Shown: piece by piece, positions 18,661-27,089 of the stretch
How the letters are laid out: each line of letters begins with the position of its first letter
How positions within the stretch are numbered: position 1 is the stretch's first letter
From: CAVZZV01 sp963779845
Lineage (GTDB): Bacteria; Bacteroidota; Bacteroidia; Bacteroidales; GCA-2748055
Direction of reading: 5' to 3'
Assembly (NCBI GenBank): GCA_963779845.1
Contig: CAVZZV010000005.1
Span: 992,001 to 1,056,000, forward strand
Length of the DNA: 64,000 nt
Notes under the pieces: model-generated
Seen by the model: only the letters and a program-made list of their open reading frames with translations
What the model was told of the DNA's origin: nothing
Database searches by the model: none
Position numbers and translations under genes: made by a program

Positions 18661-18699
18661 ACCCTCTGAAGTCATTGATTTCAGAGGGTTTTTCTTTTT
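18661..18699 (+). terminator. Rho-independent terminator of tRNA-fMet
   Basis: A perfect 10-bp stem ACCCTCTGAA / TTCAGAGGGT with a 9-base loop, followed by TTTTTCTTTTTG. Confidence 0.92.
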
Positions 18700-18971
18700 G
18701 TGCAGACAAAATGGACCCTAACAACTTCATGACATCATTTGAACAACATGTAACCCCTACCCCCTATCTACGTATCAGGGGATATTGAGGGTGCTAGTTG
18801 TGCAATATATTTTGCAAATAATAATTTTGCATTTCACGCCTTTTGCGAAGAGCAAAAGAAAGCGCCACTTAAACAGTGTATGTATCTACGTTAGCAGTAA
18901 TTACAAACTACTTTCTTTGGTACAATATTTAAATTAGATAACTAAATCCCATTGTAATAAAAAACAAATTT
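18700..18971. other. AT-rich intergenic region with TGCAA/TTGCA repeats
   Basis: No gene seen. TGCAA (18801) faces TTGCA (18812) as an inverted repeat with a 6-base spacer, and a second TTTTGCA lies at 18825. A 7-bp hairpin CTTTTGC-gaaga-GCAAAAG is at 18840-18858. These could be operator sites for the downstream orphan gene, but nothing proves it. Confidence 0.4.
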
Positions 18972-19721
18972 ATGAAAACAGTAAAAAATTACTCAACTAT
19001 TACATTAATGCTAATCGTACTTTTCAGTTTGACATCTAACATTGCTAAAGCGCAATTAAGAACGCCTAGTTCAGTAGGAAAATATGAAAAAGGTACAATA
19101 ACTATTGAAAATGGGGAAGAGATTAGTGGATACATATTTATGGATATGATGAATCCTCAAGAATTTCAAAAAAGGGTTAACCTGATTGACGAGAAAACCT
19201 ATACGGCTTTCAGTGAAGGGGAAAAAATAGATAACGGCGTTGTGGTATATGATGCCAACGACTTGCAAAGTTTTACACTTGAAAACGGTAAAAAATTCAA
19301 AAAGGCAAAATATGCCAATCTATTTGCTAAAAGAAAACAAGACATGATTCCTAAAAATCTTATGCTAGAAGTTGTTACTGAAGGAAAGATTATCGTTTAT
19401 AAAAAGTATCACCACACCCAGGGTATAGTTTCTCCCTACTTACCTGACCGTACTAAAGTTAATGATGCTGAATATGTCAAATGGCAGGAAAACAACTTTG
19501 AGATTCTTTCCCAGAAAGAAGGAGAGGAGGCGAAAAATATGTCTACAATCAATATAAAGTCTCTTGTAGGTGATAATAAAACCGTTTTAACTAATTATGC
19601 TAAAGACAAATATGGTTTTAGAACCTTTTTTACTAAAGGACCCGTCTTTGAATCCAGCTTCCAACTAGATGCTTTAGAGGCGTTCACTAAAATGGTAGAA
19701 GATTATAATAAAGAACAATAG
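18972..19721 (+). CDS. Secreted protein of unknown function
   Basis: 249 residues with a clear signal peptide (LMLIVLFSLTSNIAKAQ, cleavage after about residue 28). The mature part is hydrophilic and lysine-rich, with beta-rich segments (GTITIENGEEISGYIF, VVYDANDLQSFTLENG), and lacks any motif I recognise. Codon use is visibly more AT-rich than the neighbouring genes. It is isolated between a tRNA gene with its terminator and a superoxide reductase gene, and has its own terminator. Recent acquisition is plausible but not shown. Confidence 0.72.
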   Translation: MKTVKNYSTITLMLIVLFSLTSNIAKAQLRTPSSVGKYEKGTITIENGEEISGYIFMDMMNPQEFQKRVNLIDEKTYTAFSEGEKIDNGVVVYDANDLQSFTLENGKKFKKAKYANLFAKRKQDMIPKNLMLEVVTEGKIIVYKKYHHTQGIVSPYLPDRTKVNDAEYVKWQENNFEILSQKEGEEAKNMSTINIKSLVGDNKTVLTNYAKDKYGFRTFFTKGPVFESSFQLDALEAFTKMVEDYNKEQ

Positions 19722-19821
19722 TAGAAAAGGAATTGGAACGGCACTGGTATTTAGAGCATTACAAACTTTTTGAATATCCCTCACCAAATCGAAGTTAGAT
19801 ATTTGAATCGTATAGTCTGTT

Positions 19822-19878
19822 AAAAGGCAGAGTGAGAGTGCAGCGCGAGAGCGGAGCACGAACACTCTGCTTTTTTAC
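19822..19878 (+). terminator. Long-hairpin terminator
   Basis: GCAGAGTG (19827-19834) pairs with CACTCTGC (19863-19870), flanked by an A-run and a T-run. A 28-base purine-rich loop lies between. It closes transcription of the orphan gene. Confidence 0.75.
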
Positions 19879-20064
19879 TGCCTACAAAATTAAAACCGGA
19901 TAAGCTAAAAAGCGGCAAAGGGTTGGGTATGGATTAAACAGGAAATCCAGGGTGAAGAGGAAAACATGGCCTCAGGGAGGGAAGTTAACAGATTCCCAAA
20001 AAAATCTTACTTTTGCACTTTCCACAGCAACGAATAAAGATCATTAATTTATAATAAACTTTCT
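19879..20064. other. Intergenic region before the superoxide reductase gene
   Basis: Between the terminator and the gene I see only a -7 box at 20008. With 19722-19821 included, the gene-free stretch is 343 bases. Confidence 0.4.
20008..20015 (+). promoter_or_regulatory. Bacteroidota -7 box (TACTTTTG)
   Basis: Perfect TAnnTTTG, 49 bases before the superoxide reductase start. A GTTA at 19984-19987, with 20 bases between, is a weak -33 candidate. Confidence 0.5.
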
Positions 20065-20448
20065 ATGCCCAGAATTTTTAAACCGGTAGACATAAGCCTT
20101 GAGGAAAAAGAGGTGCGGAAAGATTACTTTGACCGGCACACCCCAAGGATTATTTGTGCTGACACTGCGGAGAGAAATGAAAAATTCGCTGTAAAAATCA
20201 TGATGGGCGAGGAATATCCACATCCCGATGAGGCAGATCATTACATAAGTTCCATCCAGCTTTGGAACCGGGAGACCCTTTTGACCCAGGTACATTTTGC
20301 CCCTGGTGTTTTAGGAAATAGTCCCGGACATGTAGAGGTCGATTTTCATATTGTTCCAAAAATGAGTATGAACCTTACTGTAATGGCCGTTTGCACCAAA
20401 CATGGATTATGGCAGAGCGATTCAAAGGAAGTGAACGTGGTCGATTAA
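20065..20448 (+). CDS. Superoxide reductase-like protein (class II SORL domain)
   Basis: 127 residues, one domain without the N-terminal desulforedoxin centre. The five iron ligands of the SOR site are present: H25 (DRHTP), H53 (YPHP), H59 (ADHY), C110 and H113 (CTKHG). The enzyme would reduce superoxide to peroxide without making oxygen, typical of anaerobes and microaerophiles. The usual E-K before the first His is D23-R24 here. The M23 peptidase gene starts 10 bases later and may be co-transcribed, with no obvious functional link. Confidence 0.85.
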   Translation: MPRIFKPVDISLEEKEVRKDYFDRHTPRIICADTAERNEKFAVKIMMGEEYPHPDEADHYISSIQLWNRETLLTQVHFAPGVLGNSPGHVEVDFHIVPKMSMNLTVMAVCTKHGLWQSDSKEVNVVD

Positions 20449-20458
20449 TTAACCCATC

Positions 20459-21325
20459 ATGCCTGACAAAAAGAAAGAAAAAAGAAAATTCCTTGAAAAG
20501 TTAACCCATAAATACCGGCTCGTTCTTCTCAACGACCGGAACTTTCAGGAAGTTGGATTTTTGCGCATCACCCGCTTAAATGTGGTGGTTGTGGCTGGTA
20601 TTTTTATCTTAATCCTGGTTGCCTTTTTTTGGTCTGTTATTGCCTATACCCCTGTCAGGGAGCTAATTCCCGGATATCCCGATGCAGAGATGAGGAACAA
20701 CATTGTCCGGGGCAAAATCCGCCTGGACAGTCTGGAAATCGAGTTAAAATATAGGGATTCTTATTTCGACAACCTGAAAAGTATTATTTCCGGGGAGCGG
20801 ACTAAGGATTATACCGGTTCATCCGACGCGGTTATAGCCAGTCTACCGGTTATAATAGAACCATCAGGAAGGGATAGCCTGCCACCTCAGGAAATTAATT
20901 TTAACCTTCCCCCGACAAACCTTTCCTCTGCCGGCTCAACTTCAGTAAAGTTAGACAAGCTCCATTTTTTTAGCCCGGTTAGGGGAATGGTGACCAACTC
21001 TTTTAATCCCCTCGCGAACCATTTCGGTACCGATGTGGTAGCAGGTCCTAACGAAGTAGTGAAAGCAACACTCGACGGCACCGTTACGATCGCCACCTGG
21101 ACATTGGAAACGGGATATATAATTCAGATCCAGCATAACAATAATCTAATCTCCGTTTATAAGCATAATGCTGAAATTCTCAAAAAAGTCGGTTCCAAAG
21201 TGAAAGCCGGAGACGCCATCGCCATTATCGGAAATTCCGGGGAGTTGACCACAGGTCCTCATCTTCATTTTGAGATCTGGCAAAATGGCAACCCCCTGAA
21301 CCCTGAAGACCTAATTGTTTTTTAA
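20459..21325 (+). CDS. M23 family metallopeptidase (membrane-anchored LytM-type)
   Basis: 288 residues. A single membrane segment lies near 40-62, a short linker follows, and a C-terminal LytM/M23 domain starts at about 165. Zinc-site motifs are NHFGTD (His and Asp) and GPHLHFEIW (HLH). This family cuts peptidoglycan cross-links or acts as an amidase activator; all zinc ligands appear intact, so activity is expected. It faces the periplasm. dxr starts 3 bases after its stop codon, so it heads or continues an operon with dxr and rseP. Confidence 0.9.
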   Translation: MPDKKKEKRKFLEKLTHKYRLVLLNDRNFQEVGFLRITRLNVVVVAGIFILILVAFFWSVIAYTPVRELIPGYPDAEMRNNIVRGKIRLDSLEIELKYRDSYFDNLKSIISGERTKDYTGSSDAVIASLPVIIEPSGRDSLPPQEINFNLPPTNLSSAGSTSVKLDKLHFFSPVRGMVTNSFNPLANHFGTDVVAGPNEVVKATLDGTVTIATWTLETGYIIQIQHNNNLISVYKHNAEILKKVGSKVKAGDAIAIIGNSGELTTGPHLHFEIWQNGNPLNPEDLIVF

Positions 21326-21328
21326 TAT

Positions 21329-22492
21329 TTGACAGTGACCAGAAAAAAAATAGCCATACTTGGTTCGACAGGTTCAATTGGGAAACAGGCCATTGAAATC
21401 ATCAATCAATACCCTGAACTCTTTACCGCGGAAGTCCTGACAGCCTTTAACAATGCCGAATTACTCGTCAAACAGGCCATACAACTGGTGCCGAATATAG
21501 TGGTTATCGGGAATCCTGATAAATATGACTTTGTAAAGGATCAGCTTTCAAACTTTCCGGTCAAGGTTTTTGCCGGACTGAAATCTATTGCCGATGTGGC
21601 CGAAATGGACAGCGTCGATATGGTGCTTACTGCCATGGTGGGTTTTGCCGGGTTGCTCCCCACCCTTAAAGCCATCGGGGCGGGAAAAACAATAGCCCTT
21701 GCCAATAAGGAAACTATGGTAGTTGCGGGAGAGCTCATCAGCAGGCTGGCCGTAAAAAATAAAGTTAAGATACTCCCTGTAGATTCTGAGCATTCAGCTA
21801 TTTTTCAATGTCTGGCCGGGGAAAAAATTGAAGAGCTCGAAAAGATTATCCTTACCGCCTCCGGGGGGCCCTTCCGAACCAAATCGATGGACTTTTTAAA
21901 AAATGCCGGCAGGTCCGATGCCCTCAACCATCCGAACTGGTGCATGGGTGATAAAATAAGTATAGACTCTGCATCCCTAATGAATAAAGGTCTTGAAGCG
22001 ATCGAGGCCCGGTGGCTTTTTGGGGTAAAGCCTGATGCTATTGAAGTCCTCGTGCATCCACAATCGATTATACATTCTATGGTCCGCTTTACCGATGGTT
22101 CAATTAAGGCTCAAATGAGCCTTCCTGATATGAGAATGCCAATCCAATATGCCTTCACCTATCCAAACCGTATTAAATCAGAGCTGCCCCGCCTCGATTT
22201 CAATAAATGTGCAAATCTGACATTTGAAGCTCCTGATCCGAAAAAATTTCGTAATCTTGCAATCTCTTTTGAGGTCATGAAAAAAGGAGGGAATGCCCCC
22301 TGCATCATGAACGCGGCCAATGAGATTGTGGTGGAGGCCTTTCTCCGGGAGAAAATTAAATTCCTTGATATGCCCGAGATTATTGAAAAAGTTCTTATAA
22401 ATCAGCATTTTATCAATGAACCGGGATATGAGGACTACCTCACTTCTGATGCAGAAGCGAGAAAATATGCAAAACAGTTAATAAACCGTTAG
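21329..22492 (+). CDS. dxr: 1-deoxy-D-xylulose-5-phosphate reductoisomerase
   Basis: Second step of the MEP isoprenoid pathway: DXP plus NADPH to MEP. 387 residues, the usual length. The NADPH motif GSTGSIG is at residues 11-17; PVDSEHSAIFQCL and the SASLMNKGLEAIEA metal/substrate region follow. The start is TTG 21329 or GTG 21335; no ATG is available before GSTGSIG. It sits 3 bases after the M23 gene and 1 base before rseP, forming a tight operon. Confidence 0.96.
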   Translation: MTVTRKKIAILGSTGSIGKQAIEIINQYPELFTAEVLTAFNNAELLVKQAIQLVPNIVVIGNPDKYDFVKDQLSNFPVKVFAGLKSIADVAEMDSVDMVLTAMVGFAGLLPTLKAIGAGKTIALANKETMVVAGELISRLAVKNKVKILPVDSEHSAIFQCLAGEKIEELEKIILTASGGPFRTKSMDFLKNAGRSDALNHPNWCMGDKISIDSASLMNKGLEAIEARWLFGVKPDAIEVLVHPQSIIHSMVRFTDGSIKAQMSLPDMRMPIQYAFTYPNRIKSELPRLDFNKCANLTFEAPDPKKFRNLAISFEVMKKGGNAPCIMNAANEIVVEAFLREKIKFLDMPEIIEKVLINQHFINEPGYEDYLTSDAEARKYAKQLINR

Positions 22493-22493
22493 A

Positions 22494-23822
22494 ATGGAAA
22501 TAGTAATAAAAATAGGACAATTTCTGCTTAGTCTCTCGATCCTGATCATCCTTCATGAAATGGGTCATTTTTTCTTCGCCAAATTATTTAAAACCCGGGT
22601 GGAAAAGTTTTATCTTTTTTTCGACCCATGGTTCTCAATTTTTAAGAAAAAAATCGGCGACACAGAATATGGAATAGGCTGGTTGCCCCTTGGGGGTTAC
22701 GTAAAGATCTCCGGGATGATCGACGAATCCATGGACAAAGAACAAATGAAACAACCACCCAAGGAATACGAATTCCGTTCTAAACCCAGTTGGCAAAGAC
22801 TTTTGATAATGCTCGGCGGGGTCACGGTGAATTTTCTTTTTGCCATGGCTATTTACATTACCGTACTTTATGCCTGGGGCGAAACCTACCTTCCCGTTAG
22901 CAATATGAAGTATGGTATAATGGTCGATTCCACCGCTGCCAACCTGGGTTTGCAAAATGGAGATAAAATCATTAGTGTCGGGGGTAAAAAGGTGGAAAAT
23001 TATCTCTCCATTGTTCATGATATCGTAGTTGATGAGGCTAAAACCATCCAGGTTGAACGGAATGGAAAAAAGAGGGAGATTGTCCTTCCTCAGAATACCA
23101 TTTCCACCCTGCTAAAATCAGAATTGCCCATCTTACCCCGTATGCCATTTTATGTGGAAAGTTTTGCCGGAAAAGATTCTGCAGCCTATGGGTCCGGTCT
23201 GAGAGTTCAGGATCGCATTATCGGGATAAACGGGAAGGAAACCCAATTCTTCGACCAATTTAAATCGGAGATAAAAAATTATCGTGATCAACCGGTGTCG
23301 TTGACCATTGTGCGGGCAGATTCCGATACCCTGAACATTATAGTCCCGGTATCTGATAATTCTACCATTGGTGTATACCCTGATATTAACCTGGAACATT
23401 ATTTCACTCTTGAAAAAAGAAAATACAGCATAGCCGCTTCCATTCCCGCTGGTATTAACAAAGGTTACAACATGGCGGCTTCTTACCTAAAACAGCTTAA
23501 ACTTCTTTTCAAACCCGAAACCAAAGCTTATGAGGAATTGGGCGGATTTATTAAAATCGGAAGCATATTCCCGGGAGTGTGGGATTGGCAGGCATTCTGG
23601 AACCTTACCGCATTCCTCTCCCTGATCCTGGCTATTATGAATATTCTTCCTATTCCGGCATTGGATGGCGGTCATGTTACTTTTCTTCTTTATGAGATAA
23701 TTACCGGTAGAAAGCCCAGCGACAAATTCATGGAAACCGCACAAATCGTAGGAATGGTAATCCTTCTTTCCCTGTTGGTTTACGCGAATGGCAACGACAT
23801 TATTGGCCTTTTTAAAAAATAG
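22494..23822 (+). CDS. rseP: RseP-type site-2 protease (zinc metalloprotease)
   Basis: 442 residues, inner membrane. The catalytic HEMGH is at 21-25 in the first membrane segment, two PDZ-like domains sit in the middle (about 130-200 and 215-300), and the late motif ALDGGH supplies the third metal ligand. The enzyme cleaves anti-sigma factors or signal-peptide remnants within the membrane. The dxr-rseP order is common in Bacteroidota and other bacteria. Length and motifs are normal. Confidence 0.95.
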   Translation: MEIVIKIGQFLLSLSILIILHEMGHFFFAKLFKTRVEKFYLFFDPWFSIFKKKIGDTEYGIGWLPLGGYVKISGMIDESMDKEQMKQPPKEYEFRSKPSWQRLLIMLGGVTVNFLFAMAIYITVLYAWGETYLPVSNMKYGIMVDSTAANLGLQNGDKIISVGGKKVENYLSIVHDIVVDEAKTIQVERNGKKREIVLPQNTISTLLKSELPILPRMPFYVESFAGKDSAAYGSGLRVQDRIIGINGKETQFFDQFKSEIKNYRDQPVSLTIVRADSDTLNIIVPVSDNSTIGVYPDINLEHYFTLEKRKYSIAASIPAGINKGYNMAASYLKQLKLLFKPETKAYEELGGFIKIGSIFPGVWDWQAFWNLTAFLSLILAIMNILPIPALDGGHVTFLLYEIITGRKPSDKFMETAQIVGMVILLSLLVYANGNDIIGLFKK

Positions 23823-23853
23823 ACAGTTTTAAAACCATGTACGATTTTTTTTC

Positions 23854-23861
23854 TACCTTTG
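23854..23861 (+). promoter_or_regulatory. Bacteroidota -7 box (TACCTTTG)
   Basis: Perfect TAnnTTTG 26 bases before tatA, consistent with tatA having its own transcript. Confidence 0.45.
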
Positions 23862-23887
23862 TATGCTAATCAATTAATAAACCCGTT

Positions 23888-24082
23888 ATGGAATCTCTCG
23901 TAATTCTTGGAATGTTTGGCCCTACCGAAATTATTATCATCGTGCTGATTGTAGTTCTGTTGTTTGGGGGCCGTAAAATTCCCGAACTCATGAAAGGTAT
24001 TGGTCAGGGAATGAAAGAATTCAAAAAAGCCACAAAAGACGAGCCCGAGAAAAATGGTGCCAGTCCGGAAGTCGAAAAATAA
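23888..24082 (+). CDS. tatA: Sec-independent translocase protein TatA/E
   Basis: 64 residues: a short N-terminal membrane helix (IIIIVLIVVLLF, about 15-26), the FGGRKIPEL hinge, an amphipathic helix (MKGIGQGMKEFKKA) and a charged tail. This is the pore-forming component that moves folded proteins across the inner membrane. No tatC is nearby. The family call is clear; TatA versus TatE or TatB rests on length. Confidence 0.93.
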   Translation: MESLVILGMFGPTEIIIIVLIVVLLFGGRKIPELMKGIGQGMKEFKKATKDEPEKNGASPEVEK

Positions 24083-24429
24083 AAGGACATTATAGATAGG
24101 ACATTTCCGGATTGCCTTGAATGGTCTCCACCCATAGTAAGTGCATTCCTCCTAGACTAATCGCCTCTCCCTAAATTCTGATTTGAATACGACATGCAAA
24201 CCGTTCTCAGGACGGTTTTGTGTTTTATATTCAGAGGGCCAATTTCCTAAAAGCAGAATAGTTAATTTCTTCATTGCCTTTAATATTCTGACATATAATA
24301 CATTATCATCGTTTTGGGCTATAACTTAATATGCGGATCGTGCATTCTGCTTTCGATTCAACTTAGGCACAAAATTTGCTAAATATTCATGCCTCTTTTT
24401 TGAGCCACTCTTTTTAAAACAAAGTTACC
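24083..24429. other. Intergenic region tatA to DUF4837
   Basis: 347 bases without a credible gene. It contains one terminator-like hairpin (24198). No clear -7 box was found before the next gene. Confidence 0.4.
24198..24226 (+). terminator. Rho-independent terminator-like hairpin
   Basis: AAACCGT pairs with ACGGTTT around a 7-base loop, followed by TTGTGTTTT. It lies 116 bases after tatA and is the likely end of that transcript. Confidence 0.65.
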
Positions 24430-25434
24430 ATGAAGCATCAACTACTCACCTTATTTCTTATTGTTTTCAGCCTTAGTTCGTGCAAGAATTTTACAAATTC
24501 CGGATCTGCCGGTAAAGCCGGTAATTTGTTGCTTCCCGGAATTTCAGGTGCTGCCGGAGAAGTATTATTGGTAATGGACAATGCCCTGTGGAAAGATTCT
24601 CCTGGCTATTTGTTTCGGGAAATTCTGGAGCAGGAGTATCCGGCCCTACCACAACCTGAACCATTGTTCGACCTTGTTCATGTTAATCCGGCTGCTTTTG
24701 ATAATTTATTCCAACATCACCGAACGATAATAGTTGTTACTGTTTCCTCTGAGTATCCGGAAACTAAAATTGCTTTTTATGAAAATCTCTGGGCAAAACC
24801 ACAGTTGGTTGTGCGGATAAATGCCACCGACAAGGAATCCCTGGACGAATTGCTTAAAAGAGAATCTACCAGGCTCGTAAATAACATTCAGCAATACGAT
24901 CGTAAACGGTTGATTGATGTATTTAAAGACAGTAAAGATCCTGAAATCAGGAACCTGGTTTCAAAATTTAACTTAAAACTGGCCATTCCAAGAGGGTATA
25001 AAACAGATCTTGTGAAAGATGATTTCGCCTCTTTGTCGATTGAAACCCCGAAAACAAGCCAGGTTATCTTTATATACGAATATCCATACGAAGGAACGGG
25101 AGAGTTATCAACAAACAAAATTATTGAAGAAAGAAATGCATTTCTCCGGAAATACACACAAGGAAGCCGTCCTGGTTCCTATATGACAACCGCTCCGCTC
25201 TATCCACCCATAACTTATGACCTGGTTAAAAACAGCAGGGAGTATATAGAGGTGCGCGGGCTCTGGGATCTGGTTAAGGGATATATGGGCGGGCCCTTCA
25301 TCAGCCATTCCACCATTGATAAGAAAAGGAGCAGAGTGGTGGTTGTTGAAGGATATGTGTATAATCCCAATGAGAAAAAAAGGAATCTCATGCGCCAGAT
25401 GGAAGCCATTGTATATTCAATGGAGGTTCTGTAG
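24430..25434 (+). CDS. DUF4837 family lipoprotein
   Basis: 334 residues with a lipoprotein signal (LFLIVFSLSSC, Cys 18). The mature protein matches the Bacteroidota DUF4837 family: GAAGEVLLVMDNALWKDS near the start, TIIVVTVSSEYPET, and a C-terminal SRVVVVEGYVYNPNEKKR. Function is unknown. No nearby gene gives a clue; the following small gene may share its transcript. Confidence 0.83.
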   Translation: MKHQLLTLFLIVFSLSSCKNFTNSGSAGKAGNLLLPGISGAAGEVLLVMDNALWKDSPGYLFREILEQEYPALPQPEPLFDLVHVNPAAFDNLFQHHRTIIVVTVSSEYPETKIAFYENLWAKPQLVVRINATDKESLDELLKRESTRLVNNIQQYDRKRLIDVFKDSKDPEIRNLVSKFNLKLAIPRGYKTDLVKDDFASLSIETPKTSQVIFIYEYPYEGTGELSTNKIIEERNAFLRKYTQGSRPGSYMTTAPLYPPITYDLVKNSREYIEVRGLWDLVKGYMGGPFISHSTIDKKRSRVVVVEGYVYNPNEKKRNLMRQMEAIVYSMEVL

Positions 25435-25535
25435 TTTTGAAAAATTCCAAACGATTCAAACAGAAAATTTAAATTACAGCATTATTATTTTGGAGGTCAT
25501 GATTTTAGAGCCTCACTCAGAATACTTACCATACC

Positions 25536-25901
25536 ATGAATTTCAGTCTAATTCCAAAATCAGAAATTGAAAAATCCCGCCTTAATGTAGATATTGTTCA
25601 TGATACAGCCTTGCAGATAATCAAAGATTTCGGAAGTTTTGGATTGGAAATACACTTTCCGGAGGATTTGAACTATGCTTATGAAAACCTCTTTGAACAA
25701 TTGGCTATCCAAATCGGGCCGTTACTTCTATACCAACCGGAACGACTGGCTTCTCTCCTTTATCAGATTGATCTCGATGAAGAAAAGATAAGGAACCCTC
25801 AGGTTGAATTGTTTCAGGAGCAGGAATGGATTGCAGGGCTAATTCTCGAAAGGGAATTTTTGAAAGTACTCACGCGCTATTATTTTAAAAATAAAATGTG
25901 A
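25536..25901 (+). CDS. Conserved-looking small protein of unknown function
   Basis: 121 residues, cytoplasmic (no signal), acidic and mostly helical (IVHDTALQIIKDFGSFGLEI, EQEWIAGLILEREFLKVL). I do not recognise a family. It ends 7 bases before the convergent mqnC end. A TAGTTTTG box overlaps the preceding stop codon (25432-25439) but lies about 100 bases from the start. The coding character is supported by length, start and lack of competing frames. Confidence 0.65.
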   Translation: MNFSLIPKSEIEKSRLNVDIVHDTALQIIKDFGSFGLEIHFPEDLNYAYENLFEQLAIQIGPLLLYQPERLASLLYQIDLDEEKIRNPQVELFQEQEWIAGLILEREFLKVLTRYYFKNKM

Positions 25902-25908
25902 GGATTGT

Positions 25909-27000
25909 TTATCTCACCACCGTCTCGTACTTCTGGTTTCTAAACCGCGGTTTGAATCCTGCTTCAATTATTGCAGCCTGTATCCCTTCCTTATCCGTTC
26001 GGAAGGAGGCTCCTGCTGCGGATACAACATTTTCCTCAATCATGACCGACCCCAGGTCGTCGGCACCTGCATGAAGACATATACCTGCGATTGGGAGTCC
26101 CACGGTTAACCAGGAAGCCTGAATGTGATTGATATTTGAAAGTACAATTCTCGAAATTGCTATCAGCCGCAGATATTCGGTGGCTGATTGTTGATATTCA
26201 CCAGGGAAACTCCTTTTTAAACGCGTTCCTTCAGATTGAAAAGGCCATGGGATGAAGGTTATAAATCCATAATGCTCCGGCGGTTTCTGTTCCTGAAGAT
26301 CGCGAAGTTTAATAAGGTGTTCTATTCGCTGGCTGTCACTTTCTATATGACCATACATCATTGTCGCTGAAGTAGGAAGATTAAGCTGATGGGCGATCCG
26401 CATTACCTCTAACCATTCATCACTGCCGCATTTTCCACCCGAAATTCTCCTGCGGACCTCATCGCATAAAATTTCCGCTCCGGCACCGGGCAGGCTGTCA
26501 AGCCCACTGTCCATAAGTTCCCTAAGCACCTCTTCATACGAGGCTTTTTCTTTCATGGCAAGATCATGAATTTCCGGGGGACCAAGAGCATGGAGCCTTA
26601 ACGCAGGAAATTCATTTTTCAAGGCTGAAAATAAATCTTTATAAAAATCTAATCCCAAATCAGGGTGTAGTCCACCCTGTAAGAGAATTTGATTTCCCCC
26701 CTCTTCAAAAAGTTCCTTAATTTTCACCCTGTACTCGTTCATGGAGGTGATATAAGCTTCCTCATGATCTTTCATGCGGTGGAAATTGCAGAACATGCAA
26801 CGCGCTTTGCAAATATTGCTGATATTAATATTTCGGTCGATTATCCATCCGACCTCCTCTCCCGGAACCTTCATTTTCCGTATTTTGTTCCCGAGCCACA
26901 TCAGGATTTCCAAAGGGAGATTCCTGTATAAAAACAGGGCCTCTTCCCTGGTAAGAAATCCCATCGCGAGTACTTTTTCAATCAACCTGTCAGTATCCAT
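25909..27000 (-). CDS. mqnC: Cyclic dehypoxanthinyl futalosine synthase
   Basis: A radical SAM enzyme of the futalosine menaquinone pathway that cyclises dehypoxanthinyl futalosine. The cluster motif CxxxCxxC is C64/C68/C71 (CKARCMFC). GLDSLPGAGAEIL, RSFPGEYQQSATEYLR and NVVSAAGAS are typical of MqnC rather than MqnE or CofH. Start ATG 27000 is preferred over GTG 27018. No other mqn genes are in the window, so the pathway is scattered. It is divergent from pepA. Confidence 0.9.
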   Translation of the reverse strand: MDTDRLIEKVLAMGFLTREEALFLYRNLPLEILMWLGNKIRKMKVPGEEVGWIIDRNINISNICKARCMFCNFHRMKDHEEAYITSMNEYRVKIKELFEEGGNQILLQGGLHPDLGLDFYKDLFSALKNEFPALRLHALGPPEIHDLAMKEKASYEEVLRELMDSGLDSLPGAGAEILCDEVRRRISGGKCGSDEWLEVMRIAHQLNLPTSATMMYGHIESDSQRIEHLIKLRDLQEQKPPEHYGFITFIPWPFQSEGTRLKRSFPGEYQQSATEYLRLIAISRIVLSNINHIQASWLTVGLPIAGICLHAGADDLGSVMIEENVVSAAGASFRTDKEGIQAAIIEAGFKPRFRNQKYETVVR

Positions 27001-27059
27001 ATTTTTATTTCTCCCCACTGCAAAAATAACAAAAAAGCATCATGCTCATTTTTTTCTCC

Positions 27060-27067
27060 TATCTTTG
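27060..27067 (+). promoter_or_regulatory. Bacteroidota -7 box (TATCTTTG) deciding the pepA start
   Basis: Perfect TAnnTTTG 23 bases before ATG 27090. It rules out the in-frame ATG at 27042, which would lie upstream of transcription. Confidence 0.55.
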
Positions 27068-27089
27068 TAAGAATAGAAATATCATAAAA

